DNA from: Lentzea aerocolonigenes
GTDB lineage: Bacteria; Actinomycetota; Actinomycetes; Mycobacteriales; Pseudonocardiaceae
Direction: 5' to 3'
NCBI RefSeq assembly: GCF_000955955.1
Contig: NZ_JYJG01000125.1
Coordinates: 1 to 55,348 of the forward strand
Length of the DNA stretch: 55,348 nt
Part shown: positions 1-8,363 of the stretch, one piece after another
How the letters are laid out: each line of letters begins with the position of its first letter
Position numbering within the stretch: the stretch's first letter is position 1
Made by a program: the position numbers and the translations under genes
Notes under the pieces: generated by a model
What the model was told of the DNA's origin: nothing
Database searches by the model: none
The model's input: only the letters and a program-made list of their open reading frames with translations

Positions 1-286
1 ACCAGAACCGGTTCTGCCCCGGCGTCCCGAACAGGTACAGCACCACCTTGGTGTTGATGGTGATGCGCCCGAAGTCCAGGGCGACGGTCGTGGTGTCCTT
101 GCCCTCGATGCCGGCGAGGTCGTCGACGTGCACGCCGGCCTCGGTGAGCAGTTCCTCGGTCCGGAGGGGCTCGATCTCGGAGACCGACGCGACCATGGTG
201 GTCTTGCCGGTGCCGAAACCGCCCGCGATGACGATCTTGACCGCGGTCGGCACGGTCAGCTGGTCGTCAGATCCCACGAACACCAT
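1..286 (-). CDS. Conservon GTPase (CvnD-type), N-terminal part only
   Basis: N-terminal ~95 residues of a small P-loop GTPase of the conservon type, cut by the left edge of the window. The ATG at 286 gives a protein opening MVFVGSDDQLTVP, with Walker A GGFGTGKTT at residues 22-30; the segment LYLFGTPGQNRFW near the edge matches the G3/switch II region of MglA/Ras-like GTPases. In conservons this GTPase works at the membrane with a sensor-kinase-like protein, a roadblock protein and a DUF742 protein, in a system often compared with eukaryotic G-protein signalling. It overlaps the DUF742 gene by 20 bp, which implies translational coupling. The family call is firm; the signal sensed is unknown. 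Confidence 0.93.
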   Translation of the reverse strand, partial: MVFVGSDDQLTVPTAVKIVIAGGFGTGKTTMVASVSEIEPLRTEELLTEAGVHVDDLAGIEGKDTTTVALDFGRITINTKVVLYLFGTPGQNRFW

Positions 287-632
287 CCAGTACGGCCTGC
301 AGGAGATTCCGGTCGGGAATCTGGGGGGAGGAGTTCTGCACGAGCACGTCACCGCGCTCGATGAGGTCCGACAGCAGGACCTTCACCACCACGAGCGGCA
401 CGTCGAGGTAGGCGGCGACCTCGGCGACCGACAGCGGGCGTAAGCACAACGCCATGATCTCGCGATGCTCGACCGTCAGCGACGTCTGGTCGGACGCAAC
501 CGAGGACGCTCGGACCTGCGTCACCAGGTGCAGATCAGGCGCGTTCGGCCGGGTGCGGCCGCGCACCATGGCGTACGGCCGCACGAGCGGCCCCGCGGCC
601 TCGTCGTACCACCAGTCCTCCCGCGCGGTCAT
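267..632 (-). CDS. DUF742 protein (CvnC-type)
   Basis: 121-residue DUF742 protein, third gene of the conservon. The opening REDWWYDEAAGPLVRPYAMVRGRT is cut here to its key part, the LVRPYA motif with following arginines, typical of the family; the centre (LSVAEVAAYLDVPL and the following VVKVLLSDL helix) looks like a winged-helix fold, and the C-terminus has the usual RNLLQAVLDGVRGI-type ending. Its ATG shares one base with the stop of the roadblock gene (TGATG at 634-630), and its 3' end overlaps the GTPase start. Family members are small cytosolic adaptor-like proteins whose biochemistry is poorly known. Length and order match known conservons. Confidence 0.93.
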   Translation of the reverse strand: MTAREDWWYDEAAGPLVRPYAMVRGRTRPNAPDLHLVTQVRASSVASDQTSLTVEHREIMALCLRPLSVAEVAAYLDVPLVVVKVLLSDLIERGDVLVQNSSPQIPDRNLLQAVLDGVRGI

Positions 633-1066
633 CAGCGCGACTCTCGTGCTGTGGGCACGGTCGCCTGTTCTGCGCGCGGGGCCGACGACAGGTAGGTTCC
701 CACCCGCTTGACCAGCATGTTCATCTCGTAGGCGATCATGCCCATGTCCGCGTCTTCCTCACCCAGAACCGCGAGACACGCGCCATGGCCGGCAGCCGTC
801 ACGAAAAGGTAAGCGTGCTCCATCTCCACGATGGTCTGCCGCACCGCGCCGCCGCCGAAGTGCCGTCCGGTGCCGCGGGCGAGCGACTGGAACGCCGACG
901 CCATCGCGGACAGGTGCTCGGAGTCGTCGCGGGACAGCCCGGCGCTGCGGCCGAGCAGGAGTCCGTCCGCCGACAGCACGACCGCGTGACGGGCGCCGAC
1001 CACGCGCTGGATGAGGTCCTCCAGCAACCAGTTCAGTTCACCGTGCTGGCTGGTGTTGTCCTTCAT
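632..1066 (-). CDS. Roadblock/LC7-domain protein (CvnB-type)
   Basis: 144-residue roadblock/LC7 protein. Recognisable parts are LNWLLEDLIQRVVGARHAVVLSADG at the start (core: VVGARHAVVLSADG) and the LAVLGEEDADMGMIAYEMN stretch near the C-terminus, the usual LC7 strand-helix pattern. In conservons the roadblock protein is thought to act on the nucleotide cycle of the GTPase, as MglB does for MglA. Its start overlaps the stop of the kinase gene by 4 bp (1063-1066, ATGA) and its stop is fused to the DUF742 start. Length and gene order are standard. Confidence 0.94.
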   Translation of the reverse strand: MKDNTSQHGELNWLLEDLIQRVVGARHAVVLSADGLLLGRSAGLSRDDSEHLSAMASAFQSLARGTGRHFGGGAVRQTIVEMEHAYLFVTAAGHGACLAVLGEEDADMGMIAYEMNMLVKRVGTYLSSAPRAEQATVPTARESR

Positions 1067-3411
1067 GACGAGGGGGCTCCTTCTGATCTCCAGTCGTCGG
1101 TCAGCCGGGCGTCACGGGTGCCGCGCTGGAACGCGGCGAGCCCGTCTCGGATCCGCTCGGCCGGCCTTTCGCCGGTCACCGGCTCGGCGTGGGGTACTTC
1201 CTCCGAGGACTGCATGAGCTGCGGCGCGAGGTTCTGCCGCTTCTTCCTGCGGGGAAGGGGAGCCTTCCCGTCCGGCGGAGGAGGAGGTGCCTGAGGTTTT
1301 GGTTCGTCCACCGATGCATCTGATTCGGAAACGGCTGAGAGGGCCCCGGAGTTCATCGAGGCGTTCAGCGCCGCCTGCACCTCGGGCGCGAGCGTCACCG
1401 GGAAGCTCGGGTGTTCCTCGACGTGGCCGTGGTGGTGGTCGTGGAACGACCGCACCGGCATCTGCGTGGTCTCGGTGATGTCGCCGGCCTGGCTGTGCGG
1501 GGCGACGATGTTCGGCGGCAGGATGCACAACGCGACCGTGCCGCCGTACGGCGAGTCGCGCAGCTCCACCTTGATCCCCCGCCGCGCGGCGAGCCGGGCG
1601 ACGACGAACAGGCCCAGCCGGGACTCACCCCGGAACGCCATCGTCTCGAAGTCGGGCGGGTTGGAGAGCTTCGCGTTGGCCTGGAGGCGTTCCTCCTGCG
1701 TCATGCCGAGCCCGTGGTCCTCGATCTCGATCACGATCCCGTGCGGCACGGCGCTGGAGTGGACGATCACCTCGGACCGCGGCGACGAGAACGCCGTCGC
1801 GTTGTCGACGAGCTCCGCGAGCAGGTGGATGGTGTCGGCGACGGCCACACCCACCAGCGCGCGGTCCGGCACCGGGTTGACCCTGACCCGGACGTACTGC
1901 TCGGTCTCGGCGACCGCGGAGCGGATGACGTCGCTGAGCCGCACCGGTTTGCGCCACTGCCTGCCCGGCTGCTCCCCGGCGAGGATGATCAGGTTCTCCG
2001 CGTTGCGGCGGGCACGGGTCGCCAGGTGGTCGAGCTGGAAGAGCGAGTCGAGCTGCTCGGGGTGCTCTTCCTCCCTCTCGAGCTTGTCGAGGATCTTGAG
2101 CTGCCGGTGCACGAGGCCCTGGTTGCGGTGCGCGATGTCGAGGAAGACCCGGTTCACTCCCTCACGGGCCTGCGTCTCCTTCACCGCCGCCGCGACGGCC
2201 GTGTACTGGGCGGTGTTGAACGCGTCCGCGACCTGGCCGATCTCGTCGTTGCCGTAGTCCAACGGGGGCATGTCGCGGTGGACGTCGACCTGCTCGCCGC
2301 CCCGCAGGCGCGCCACGATGTGCGGCAGCCGTTCCTGCGCGAGCCGCAGCGTGTCTTCTCTGAGCGACGCGAGCCTGGTGACCAGCGCACGCGACACCAG
2401 CCGGTTCGAGATGCGCAACGCCAGCACGATGCCGACGACGACCGCGAGCAACGCGATGAGGCTGCCGATCAGCACGGCGGTGAACCGGCTGTTGGCCTTG
2501 GCGAGACCGAGGTCCGCGCCGTCCTGCGCCTGCTGGGCCGCGATCTGCACGAGCTTCTCGTGCACCGGACCGGCCGCCGCGCGCCACTGCTGCTCGGTCA
2601 CGCTCGCGTCGCCGTTGATGATCTTGCCCTCGAGGTCGAGCAACGTCCGGTACTCGGAGCTGGTCCGCAGCGCGTCGTACTGCGTGCGCGGCTGCTCCAG
2701 CGCGAACGGGATCGTGGCGTCGACGGCCGAGTGGTAGGCGCCGACGAGCCGGGCGAACTCCACCCGTTCTGCCGGCGTGAACTTGCCGTTGAGCAGCCCA
2801 CGCGAGCCGATCGTGGCACCGCGGGACATCCAGTCGGCCGCCTGGAAGATCGTCACGGCCTGGACGTTGGCCTGGCTCGCCTCCGCGTCCGGCACGAGCC
2901 GCGCCTGGTGGCCGAAGAGCGACACACCCGCGTCCATGAGGCTGTTGTAGTAGTCGTAGACCGCCTGCGGGTTCGCGGTGCCGGCCTCGACCCCCGCGCG
3001 TTGCTGCGGCAGCTCGTTCAAAGCGGAGTCGAGCGCCTTGATCCGGTCGACGACTTCTTGCGGCGAATTGTCCTGAAGTTCCGTGAAGGCGTCTTTCATC
3101 TTGCGCAGCGACTCGTCGGTCCTGCCCTGCTGGGCATCCAGCGCCGCCTTGTCGACACCAGGTGCCCTGCTCAGCAGCACGAGGCTCAGCTGGCGTTCCT
3201 GCTGCAGCCCCGCGAACGCCTCCGCTGACGGAATCGCCGATTCACGCACGCTCAACGCGATGGACCGCATGTAGAAACCGTCGAAAACGGTGTAAGAGGA
3301 GAAAACGGCCCACATGACCAGCAGGACGACGCTGGGTACGACGACCACTCCGGCCAGTCGCGACCGAATCGTCCGGTAGTTGGTCGGTGTGTAACCGCTC
3401 TTCTCGTTCAC
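1063..3411 (-). CDS. Conservon sensor histidine-kinase-like protein with NIT domain (CvnA-type)
   Basis: 782-residue membrane sensor, first gene of the conservon. Order: TM1 at about residues 20-43, a long extracytoplasmic helical region (about 45-308) resembling the nitrate/nitrite-sensing NIT domain, TM2 at about 310-334, HAMP-like linker, a helical region with FLDIAHRNQ at about 423-431 in place of a standard H-box, then a GHKL ATPase domain with N-box ELVDNATAFSSP (533-544) and DHGLGM (565-570). The C-terminal ~130 residues are proline- and charge-rich and probably disordered. Homologues are membrane proteins passing an unknown signal to the GTPase. The likely promoter is in 3412-3578. 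Whether it autophosphorylates cannot be judged from sequence. Confidence 0.93.
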   Translation of the reverse strand: MNEKSGYTPTNYRTIRSRLAGVVVVPSVVLLVMWAVFSSYTVFDGFYMRSIALSVRESAIPSAEAFAGLQQERQLSLVLLSRAPGVDKAALDAQQGRTDESLRKMKDAFTELQDNSPQEVVDRIKALDSALNELPQQRAGVEAGTANPQAVYDYYNSLMDAGVSLFGHQARLVPDAEASQANVQAVTIFQAADWMSRGATIGSRGLLNGKFTPAERVEFARLVGAYHSAVDATIPFALEQPRTQYDALRTSSEYRTLLDLEGKIINGDASVTEQQWRAAAGPVHEKLVQIAAQQAQDGADLGLAKANSRFTAVLIGSLIALLAVVVGIVLALRISNRLVSRALVTRLASLREDTLRLAQERLPHIVARLRGGEQVDVHRDMPPLDYGNDEIGQVADAFNTAQYTAVAAAVKETQAREGVNRVFLDIAHRNQGLVHRQLKILDKLEREEEHPEQLDSLFQLDHLATRARRNAENLIILAGEQPGRQWRKPVRLSDVIRSAVAETEQYVRVRVNPVPDRALVGVAVADTIHLLAELVDNATAFSSPRSEVIVHSSAVPHGIVIEIEDHGLGMTQEERLQANAKLSNPPDFETMAFRGESRLGLFVVARLAARRGIKVELRDSPYGGTVALCILPPNIVAPHSQAGDITETTQMPVRSFHDHHHGHVEEHPSFPVTLAPEVQAALNASMNSGALSAVSESDASVDEPKPQAPPPPPDGKAPLPRRKKRQNLAPQLMQSSEEVPHAEPVTGERPAERIRDGLAAFQRGTRDARLTDDWRSEGAPSS

Positions 3412-3484
3412 AGCGCTCTCACGGTCTCCTGTGTCCCACGGCTAGCGCTGCGGGCAACCCGAGTCACTCCTTCGGCTGCAATAC

Positions 3485-3510
3485 GGTAACAAGCAGAGAT
3501 CATCGTTACC
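3485..3510. promoter_or_regulatory. Inverted repeat upstream of the conservon
   Basis: GGTAAC (3485-3490) and GTTACC (3505-3510) form a 6-bp inverted repeat with a 14-bp spacer, about 75-100 bp upstream of the sensor kinase start, in the only non-coding stretch before the operon. The position suits an operator or a short hairpin in the leader. The short arms make chance possible. Confidence 0.3.
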
Positions 3511-3578
3511 CAATGACAGCGATCACACGCAGTACGCGGTTGGCAGGCTACCCAGTCGAGTGAGCGGTGCAACACCCG

Positions 3579-3613
3579 GTCCGGGGGTTCTTGGTATGCA
3601 GGAACCCCCGGAC
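3579..3613. terminator. Strong hairpin terminator
   Basis: Perfect 12-bp stem: GTCCGGGGGTTC (3579-3590) pairs with GAACCCCCGGAC (3602-3613) around an 11-base loop. It lies 24 bp after the stop of the minus-strand beta-propeller gene and insulates it from the conservon. There is no long T-run, which is common for actinobacterial terminators. Confidence 0.8.
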
Positions 3614-3637
3614 GGGCTAGTTCTCATGCACATTCAG

Positions 3638-4540
3638 CTATGGACGGTCCACCGCGACGACGCTGTAGGTCGTCTCGGGCGTGGGCGGGGTCGAGAACCG
3701 GGCATTCGGCAGGTAGAGCCGTTTGCCGAACGCCGCAACCGTCGTGGGAACGTCGAACCGCACATCTGTGCGTTCCGCGGCGAGCGTGGCGCCATCGCGG
3801 CTCAGCGTGTAGCGCGCGACTTTGTTCAGCCTGTTTTGCACCACGTACAACTGCCGTCCCTCACGCAACAGACCATCACCATTGGTGAGTGTTTGACCGT
3901 GCAAATCAACGTTGATGGTTTTGCCGGTCCTGGCGTCGATCCGGAACAGCTGACCGGTGTTGCTCTGCACAGCCAGCAACCCGCCGTCGAGCCCGGTGAC
4001 GATGCCGTTCAGGTTGGTCGCGCCGGGCGTCACGACGAGGTCGCCGGTCAGCGCCAGGGTCCGGTGCGGCTTGAGGTTGAGCGGCACCTCGTAGAGCACC
4101 GCCTTGCGCGAGTCGGTGAACCAGGCCGACCTCTCGGTCAGCACGACGTCGTTGACGAACGTGTCCGTGGTCGCGAACTGGAACTTGGCCAGCAACGCGC
4201 CCGTGCGGGTGTCGTAGACCCGTCCGTCGCCACCAACACCACCCGCGACCCACAGCCTCTTACGGCTGTCGACCTTCATGCCGAGCGACGGCGTGCCCGG
4301 CCCTTTGGCGAGCACCGCGCCCAGGCCGGTGCGCAGGTCCGCCGCGTAGATCGACCCGTCGGCCCGCGACCCGAAGTAGGCCGTGGTGCCGCTGATCGCG
4401 ATGCCTTCCGGTTGCCACCCGTTCGGCAGGGAGAACTCCGTCGGAAAGTGCTTGTGAGACGCGTCTGCGGTGGCCGGAGCGGCAGTTGTGAGCGTGACGC
4501 CCAGGACTGCCGCGAACAGGACACCGAATCTGCGGTACAT
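3638..4540 (-). CDS. Secreted SMP-30/gluconolactonase-like beta-propeller protein
   Basis: 300 residues from the ATG at 4540, chosen because AGGAGG lies just upstream and the protein then begins with a standard signal peptide (MYRR, hydrophobic run, cleavage near TAAPATADA). A longer frame exists to 4648 but would bury the signal peptide. The mature part has repeated blade-like segments such as PEGIAISGTTAYFGS, RLWVAGGVGGDGRVYD and NLNGIVTGLDGG, typical of six-bladed SMP-30/LRE propellers. The substrate is unknown, and many such secreted proteins in Streptomyces have no assigned activity. It is followed by the hairpin at 3579-3613. It starts 68 bp after the broken monooxygenase gene and may be read with it. 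Confidence 0.78.
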   Translation of the reverse strand: MYRRFGVLFAAVLGVTLTTAAPATADASHKHFPTEFSLPNGWQPEGIAISGTTAYFGSRADGSIYAADLRTGLGAVLAKGPGTPSLGMKVDSRKRLWVAGGVGGDGRVYDTRTGALLAKFQFATTDTFVNDVVLTERSAWFTDSRKAVLYEVPLNLKPHRTLALTGDLVVTPGATNLNGIVTGLDGGLLAVQSNTGQLFRIDARTGKTINVDLHGQTLTNGDGLLREGRQLYVVQNRLNKVARYTLSRDGATLAAERTDVRFDVPTTVAAFGKRLYLPNARFSTPPTPETTYSVVAVDRP

Positions 4541-4608
4541 GCCGCCTCCTAATCGGATTGGGGTGCGTCCCCGATCCTTCTCCGTACGGCGGCCGAACCG
4601 GAGTTTTC

Positions 4609-6082
4609 TCAGGAATCCGACATCTCCACAGCTGGTGGGCCGAACCACGTCGTGAGGGCGGTCCGCAGAGCGCCCAGGTCTGGCCGCTCTCCGGCGCGGG
4701 TGACCCAGGCGACGTGTCCGTCGGGACGGATGAGTACGGCGTCCGCACCGAGATCGGAGCCCCCGGCAGGACGGACGCGGACGAGATCGACTCGGTCTGC
4801 CCAGCCGGTCACGACGGCGTCGAGCGGAGGGAGACCACCAAGATCCAGCAGAACCGCACGGGTGTGGTGCAGAAGCTCGTAGACGCGGCCGTGTCCGATG
4901 TCGAGATCCGGAATCCGCCTGCCGAGGAGGTCGTCCGTCCCTTCCACCGGATACCTGATGTCGGTCGCGGTGACCGCACCGGCGAAGCGCAGCCGTACCT
5001 CATCGATGCCGATGAGATCGCCCAGCACGTCGCGCAGAGCGGAGGTGTGATCGTCCACCCGCCAGAGTGCGGTCTGGGCGCGGGTGTTCTGCAGGACACG
5101 GGCGGCGACCGGGTGGCGTTCGGCCTCGTAGGTGTCGAGCAACCGGTCCGGGGCTCGGCCGCGGACGACGGCGGCGAGCTTCCAGCCGAGGTTGACCGCG
5201 TCCTGCATGCCGGTGTTCAGGCCCTGACCGCCCGCCGGGAAATGGATGTGCGCGGCGTCACCGGCGAGGAGGACCCGGCCCTCGCGGTAGCGGTCGGCCT
5301 GGCGCGCCGCGTCGCCGTGCCGGGAGAGCCATCGAGGCGAGTGCATCCCGTAATCCGTCCCGGCGATCTTGAGCAGGGCCTTGCGGAGGGTCTCCAGGGT
5401 CGTCGGTTCGTCCCTGCCGGCGACGTGATCGAACTCGTTGGTCAGCACCCGGTACCAGTCCGGGCCGAACGACAGCACCGAGAAGCTGCCGTGCTCGCGC
5501 CGTTCCTGGAAGATGTCTTCTGCCGGCGGCTCGGCGAGCTCGACGTCGCCGAGCAGGGCCGTCATCGTGGCCGGGGTGCCGGGGAAGTTGATGCCCGCGC
5601 GCCGGCGCACGATGCTGCGGCCGCCGTCGCAGCCGACGAGGTAGTCGGCCCGGACGCGTGACCCGTCGGCGAGCTCCACCGTGACACCCGTTTCGTTCTG
5701 GGTGAATCCCGCCACCTCGGCGCCGCGTCGCAGCCGTACCCCGACCTCCTTCGCACGTGCTTCCAGCAGTCGTTCCACTTCGGACTGCATGATGACGAGA
5801 ACGTACGGGTGCCGTGTCGCCGCATCGGACACGTCGAGTCGGAGGGCGGAGAAGTGCACGCCCTGTCTCCTCCGTCCGCGTTCGAGAAACCGGTCGAGGA
5901 GTCCCCGCTGATCGAGTGTCTCCATCGTGCGGATGTGCAGACCGCCGGCCCGCGACTCCACCCGTGCGCGGCTCCGGGAGGCGTTCGAGCACGAGCACGT
6001 CGACCCCGGCGAGCCCCAGCTCGCACGCGAGCATCAGCCCGGTCGGCCCCGCCCCGGCGATCACCACCTGTGTGTCGGTCAT
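4609..6082 (-). pseudogene. FAD-dependent aromatic monooxygenase (PheA/TfdB/RdmE type), frameshifted
   Basis: Together two reading frames encode a complete group A flavin monooxygenase of about 490 residues. The N-terminal frame starts at the ATG at 6082 (AAGGAG 7 nt upstream) with the Rossmann fingerprint VVIAGAGPTGLMLACELGLAG and ends its homology at LERLPEPRT. The second frame continues at about 5961 with VESRAGGLHIRTMETLDQRG and carries VGCDGGRS, GRVLLAGDAAHIHFPAGGQG and a thioredoxin-like C-terminal domain to 4609. Removing one C from CCC at 5961-5963 joins them as PRTVESRAGG, as expected for the family. A GTG at 5961 could start the second frame, but that product would lack the FAD-binding fold. 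This is either a recent inactivating insertion or a sequencing error. Such enzymes hydroxylate aromatic or polyketide substrates. Confidence 0.85.
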
Positions 6083-6121
6083 CGTCGACTCCTTGGTCGT
6101 CGTTCAGTCGAGTTGCTCCTG

Positions 6122-7018
6122 CTACCGGCTGATCCGACGCGGGACCGTCGCGGTGACGAGTTTGTCCGGGTTGCGGATGGCGTAGAAGTTGGTGATCTTC
6201 CCGTCCACGATCTCGACCAGGAAGACGCCTTCCAAGCGGTCGCCGCGGTAGGCGACGATCGCGGGGGTGTTGTTGCAGTTGGCCATCTCGATCCGCAGGT
6301 TCGACGTCCGCCGTCCCCTGTGGAAGAGGTCCATGAGGACCGCGGCGACCTTTTCCGCGCCCACTACCGGCCGCCGCGCCGCGGTGGTCTTGCCGCCGCT
6401 GTCGGCGGTCCAGGTGGCGCCCGGCGCGAGCAGCGAGAGCAGCCCCGCCAGGTCACCGGTGGCCGCCGCGGTCATGAACTGCTCGGTGATCCGCGCGGCT
6501 GTCGTGGGGTCGGCGGGCTCGAAGCATTTGCGTCGCGCCTGCACGTGCTTGCGGGCGCGGTGTGCCACCTGGCGCACCGTCACCACGGATTTGCCCACCG
6601 CCGATGCGATGTCGTGGTGGTTGAAGCCGAACACCTCGCGCAACACGAACACCGCGCGCTCGTCGGGGGTGAGCGTTTCGAGCACCACGAGCATCGCCAT
6701 CGAGACCGACTCGGCGAGCACCGCATCGGCCGATGCGTCGTTCTCGTCGAGCAGCAGCGGTTCGGGCAGCCACGGGCCGACGTAGTCCTCGCGGCGGCGG
6801 GTGCTCGCCCGTACCGCGTTGAGCGACTGGCGGGTCACCAGCCGCGCCAGGTACGGCTTGGTGTCCCGCACCGTCGCGAGGTCGACGTCGGCCCACCGCA
6901 GATAGCTGTCCTGCAACACGTCGTCGGACTCGGTTGCCGAGCCGAGTATCTCGTAGGCGATGGTGAACAGCAGCGGCCGCAGAAGAGTGAACCGCTCGGC
7001 GTGCTCGTCGGTGGTCAT
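6122..7018 (-). CDS. ECF41-family RNA polymerase sigma factor (SigJ-like)
   Basis: 298 residues. Sigma region 2 (FTLLRPLLFTIAYEILGSATESDD..) and region 4 (ETLTPDERAVFVLREVFGFNHHDIA..) are followed by an extra SnoaL-like C-terminal domain, the mark of ECF41. Known ECF41 motifs are present: WLPEPLL in the linker, DSGGKTTAARRPVVG (usually DGGGK) and NPDKL near the end. In studied ECF41 proteins the C-terminal domain both inhibits and supports activity in place of a separate anti-sigma factor. The ATG at 7018 overlaps the stop of the flavoprotein gene by 4 bp (ATGA), so the two are co-translated. ECF41 genes are typically linked to oxidoreductases or carboxymuconolactone decarboxylases, as here. 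Confidence 0.94.
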   Translation of the reverse strand: MTTDEHAERFTLLRPLLFTIAYEILGSATESDDVLQDSYLRWADVDLATVRDTKPYLARLVTRQSLNAVRASTRRREDYVGPWLPEPLLLDENDASADAVLAESVSMAMLVVLETLTPDERAVFVLREVFGFNHHDIASAVGKSVVTVRQVAHRARKHVQARRKCFEPADPTTAARITEQFMTAAATGDLAGLLSLLAPGATWTADSGGKTTAARRPVVGAEKVAAVLMDLFHRGRRTSNLRIEMANCNNTPAIVAYRGDRLEGVFLVEIVDGKITNFYAIRNPDKLVTATVPRRISR

Positions 7019-8202
7019 GCGGACGTGGCCCGTGACGCGGAGGCCGGCTGCTCGGGCCGCGGGCCGCCCTTGGGCCAGCCCGTGGAGCCCGGCTCGCCGG
7101 CCTCTCGGCGGATCCGCTTCGACACGACGAACCTGCAGGTCAATTCCTTGATCACCGCGCCAAGGCGGCCGCCGATGAAGACGTCTACCGCGGTGTCGTC
7201 CTTGCGGGCGATCTGGCGGATGCCGGCGTGCCGGCCGAGGCTGACGCACGCCCCCGTGAAGGCCAGGTCGATCACCGCCGGTTCGGTTCCCGCGATGCGG
7301 CTCAACACGGTGTCGGCGGCCTGTGCCCCGAGCGGCCCGGCGGCATAGCCGCTCATCCGCAGCGGCCGGCCCGATGGCGCGGCGGCGTCGCCCGCCGCGA
7401 CGATGCGGTCGTCGTCGACACTGGTCAGCGTTTCGTCGGTGAGCAGCCGGCCGAGCTCGTCGGTGCGCAGCCCGCTCGCGGCCGCCAGTTCCGGCACGCC
7501 GAAACCGGCCGTCCAGATGGTGAGTGCGCTCGGACGCACCGCCCCGTCGGCGAGGACGACCGCGTCCGGCCGGACCTCGGCCACCGCCTCGCCTTCGAGC
7601 ACGGCGATACCGTGCCGGGTCAACCACTTGGCGACGTATCGGCGCCCCGACGCACTCAGATAGGGCGCGAGGGCACGGCCGCACACCAGCGTGACCACAC
7701 GTCCTCGTTCGGCCAGTTCGGCGGCCGTCTCGATGCCGGTCAACCCGCCACCGACCACGGTGACCGGAGCATCGAGGGGCAACGCGTCCAACCTGACGCG
7801 CAGCCGCTGCGCGTCCTCGAACTCAGCGATCGGCCAAGCGTGTTCGACCGCGCCGGGCACCGCTGACGATGTCGCGGCGGTGCTGCCGACCGCGTAGATG
7901 AGGTAGTCGTAGTCCAGGGCGCGGCCCGACGCCAGCAGCACGGCGCGGGCGGCGGTGTCGATTCGCGTGGCGCCGTCGACGACCAGGTGAACGTCCTCGC
8001 CGAGCAGTGTGCCGTAGTCGATCGTGGCGTCGCCGGTATGGGCCACGAACTGGTGCAGCCGGATCCGCTCGACGAACTCCGGGCGGGGGTTCACCAGCGT
8101 GATGTCGACATCGGCGCGCATGCGCAGACGGTTGGCCGCGAGCGTTCCGGCGTAACCACCGCCGATGACCACGACCTTGTGGGGTGTGTTGTGTTTGGTC
8201 AT
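7015..8202 (-). CDS. FAD-dependent NAD(P)H dehydrogenase-like oxidoreductase
   Basis: 395 residues from the ATG at 8202 (GGGAGG immediately upstream); an in-frame upstream extension to 8307 is rejected because the FAD fingerprint VVVIGGGYAGTLAANRL must lie near the N-terminus. A second nucleotide site, VTVVGGGLTGIETAAELA, sits mid-protein, and DRIVAAGDAAA is the FAD ribityl-binding motif. This is the Pyr_redox_2 / type II NADH dehydrogenase architecture. It is translationally coupled to the downstream ECF41 sigma factor and is probably both its partner and its regulon member. No C-terminal membrane helix is obvious, so a soluble or peripheral enzyme is likely. The electron acceptor is unknown. 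Confidence 0.88.
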   Translation of the reverse strand: MTKHNTPHKVVVIGGGYAGTLAANRLRMRADVDITLVNPRPEFVERIRLHQFVAHTGDATIDYGTLLGEDVHLVVDGATRIDTAARAVLLASGRALDYDYLIYAVGSTAATSSAVPGAVEHAWPIAEFEDAQRLRVRLDALPLDAPVTVVGGGLTGIETAAELAERGRVVTLVCGRALAPYLSASGRRYVAKWLTRHGIAVLEGEAVAEVRPDAVVLADGAVRPSALTIWTAGFGVPELAAASGLRTDELGRLLTDETLTSVDDDRIVAAGDAAAPSGRPLRMSGYAAGPLGAQAADTVLSRIAGTEPAVIDLAFTGACVSLGRHAGIRQIARKDDTAVDVFIGGRLGAVIKELTCRFVVSKRIRREAGEPGSTGWPKGGPRPEQPASASRATSA

Positions 8203-8229
8203 GCCTCCCAAGACACCGCGGCTCGTTGA

Positions 8230-8253
8230 GACGTGACCTGACGCGACGTGACA
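8230..8253 (-). promoter_or_regulatory. Candidate ECF41-type promoter
   Basis: On the minus strand TGTCACG (8253-8247) is followed by CGTC (8233-8230), 27 nt before the flavoprotein start codon. As I recall it, the reported ECF41 consensus is TGTCACA in the -35 region and CGTC in the -10 region. Here the spacer is only 13 bp, shorter than I would expect, and the region contains repeated GACGTGAC units, so chance matches are possible. Confidence 0.35.
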
Positions 8254-8363
8254 CGCGTCACTCCGTCTCCCGTGCCCGGCCAGGAGCTGCTCGTCGACGC
8301 CCGGCACGCGCTGCGCGAGCGGGTGTGGAGTACCTGCTCAAGGCCGAGCCCGCCGGCGCAACC

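Noticed and set aside
1411..3228. 605-codon plus-strand open frame opposite the sensor kinase
   Set aside because: High GC keeps antisense frames open; the product is Arg/Asp/Val-biased without any domain, whereas the minus strand encodes a textbook conservon kinase.
7019..7684. N-terminal extension of the ECF41 frame
   Set aside because: It lies inside the flavoprotein gene in another frame, and sigma region 2 begins only after the ATG at 7018.
8276..8363. Possible gene remnant between flavoprotein and XRE genes
   Set aside because: Short stretches such as ELLVDARHALRER and EYLLKAEPAG look protein-like but lie in different frames and match nothing I recognise.
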